In this document: in pieces, positions 42,288 to 42,414 of the stretch | Position numbering within the stretch: the stretch's first letter is position 1 | Layout: each line of letters opens with the position of its first letter | IMG/VR virus record: IMGVR_UViG_3300020202_000136 | Coordinates: 1 to 42,414 of that record | Length of the DNA stretch: 42,414 nt | Source: a virus | Strand: one strand, 5' to 3' | Notes under the pieces: model-generated | The model's database searches: none | Told to the model about the DNA's origin: nothing | Seen by the model: only the letters and a program-made list of their open reading frames with translations | Program-made: the position numbers and the translations under genes

Positions 42288-42414
42288 TGCGGCCAGATGC
42301 CTGTGGTTCCAGCCTTTAATCAGCGCCCACGCCGCACAGCCCAAATCGGCACGAAAGCTATTTGTCTCAAATCGCCATTTTTAACTGCGCCAATTCTGTA
42401 ACAATACGCCGCTG
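42288..42414. repeat. 127-bp exact direct repeat, right (terminal) copy
   Basis: Identical to 953-1079 and ends exactly at the window end. The next base in the left copy (1080) would continue the methyltransferase gene. With its length of 127 bases, this indicates that the true sequence continues at 1080, closing a circle. The C-terminal codons of the methyltransferase (QRRIVTELAQLKMAI) are present again here on the minus strand. Confidence 0.9.

Noticed and set aside
42117-42401. Plus-strand frame at the right edge sharing its tail with a frame at 884-1066
   Set aside because: The shared tail is only the 127-bp repeat read on the wrong strand of the methyltransferase end; there is no ribosome-binding site and the start lies antisense to a real gene.

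Overview
The window looks like a nearly complete genome of a temperate tailed phage with a long non-contractile (siphovirus-like) tail. A tape measure protein, a tail tube protein and a frameshifted tail-assembly chaperone are present, and no sheath is seen. The head genes are of the Mu kind: a gp29-like portal fused to a gpF-like domain, a gpI-like protease/scaffold, and gp36-like and gpG-like proteins. A tyrosine integrase lies beside a complete tRNA-Glu gene, which suggests integration into tRNA-Glu. The host cannot be named. A BamE-like lipoprotein and the sugar-modifying genes fit a Gram-negative (diderm) host, and the many unfamiliar small genes fit an uncultivated lineage.

Layout. (a) 1-952 is a side branch carrying part of a possible metallophosphoesterase, a small nuclease and a zinc protein. 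(b) 953-1079 is repeated exactly as the last 127 bases of the window, so bases 953-42287 probably form a circle of 41,335 bp and 1-952 is an alternative sequence joined at that point. (c) 1032-7559, minus strand, is the early operon: a DNA methyltransferase, a membrane protein, a replication-organiser-like protein, a RecB/Cas4-like exonuclease, RecT, and a chain of very small genes coupled by ATGA overlaps. (d) 7560-8003 is a control region with two tandem minus-strand terminators, a large hairpin and a pair of operator-like palindromes. (e) 8004-9293, plus strand: a ribbon-helix-helix-like protein, a lipoprotein and an unknown protein. (f) 9262-37749, minus strand, is one long, tightly packed late operon. 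In transcription order it holds a zinc-ribbon protein, a radical SAM/SPASM protein, small coupled genes, a CMP-sugar synthetase/glycosyltransferase fusion, a peptidase (endolysin), a DAHP-synthase-like protein, a methyltransferase with TPRs, terminase, portal, head fibres, scaffold, capsid, connectors, a DUF115-like protein, tail genes, a holin candidate and a DnaQ-like exonuclease. (g) 37858-38897 holds a lone plus-strand gene and two minus-strand genes, including a VRR-NUC nuclease. (h) 39022-42193 holds tRNA-Glu, the attachment region, integrase, an excisionase-like protein, a ParB-methyltransferase fusion and one unknown gene.

How it works together. RecT and the exonuclease, with the replication protein, would recombine and replicate the genome. 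Two different beta-class methyltransferases may protect it from restriction. The late operon builds the particle and lysis system, but also carries sugar-type enzymes embedded among the structural genes. The most unusual signals are this glycan-like module, two leader arrays with a GG dinucleotide every 5 nt, a portal reading frame lacking a normal start codon, and at least ten coupled genes under 60 codons.
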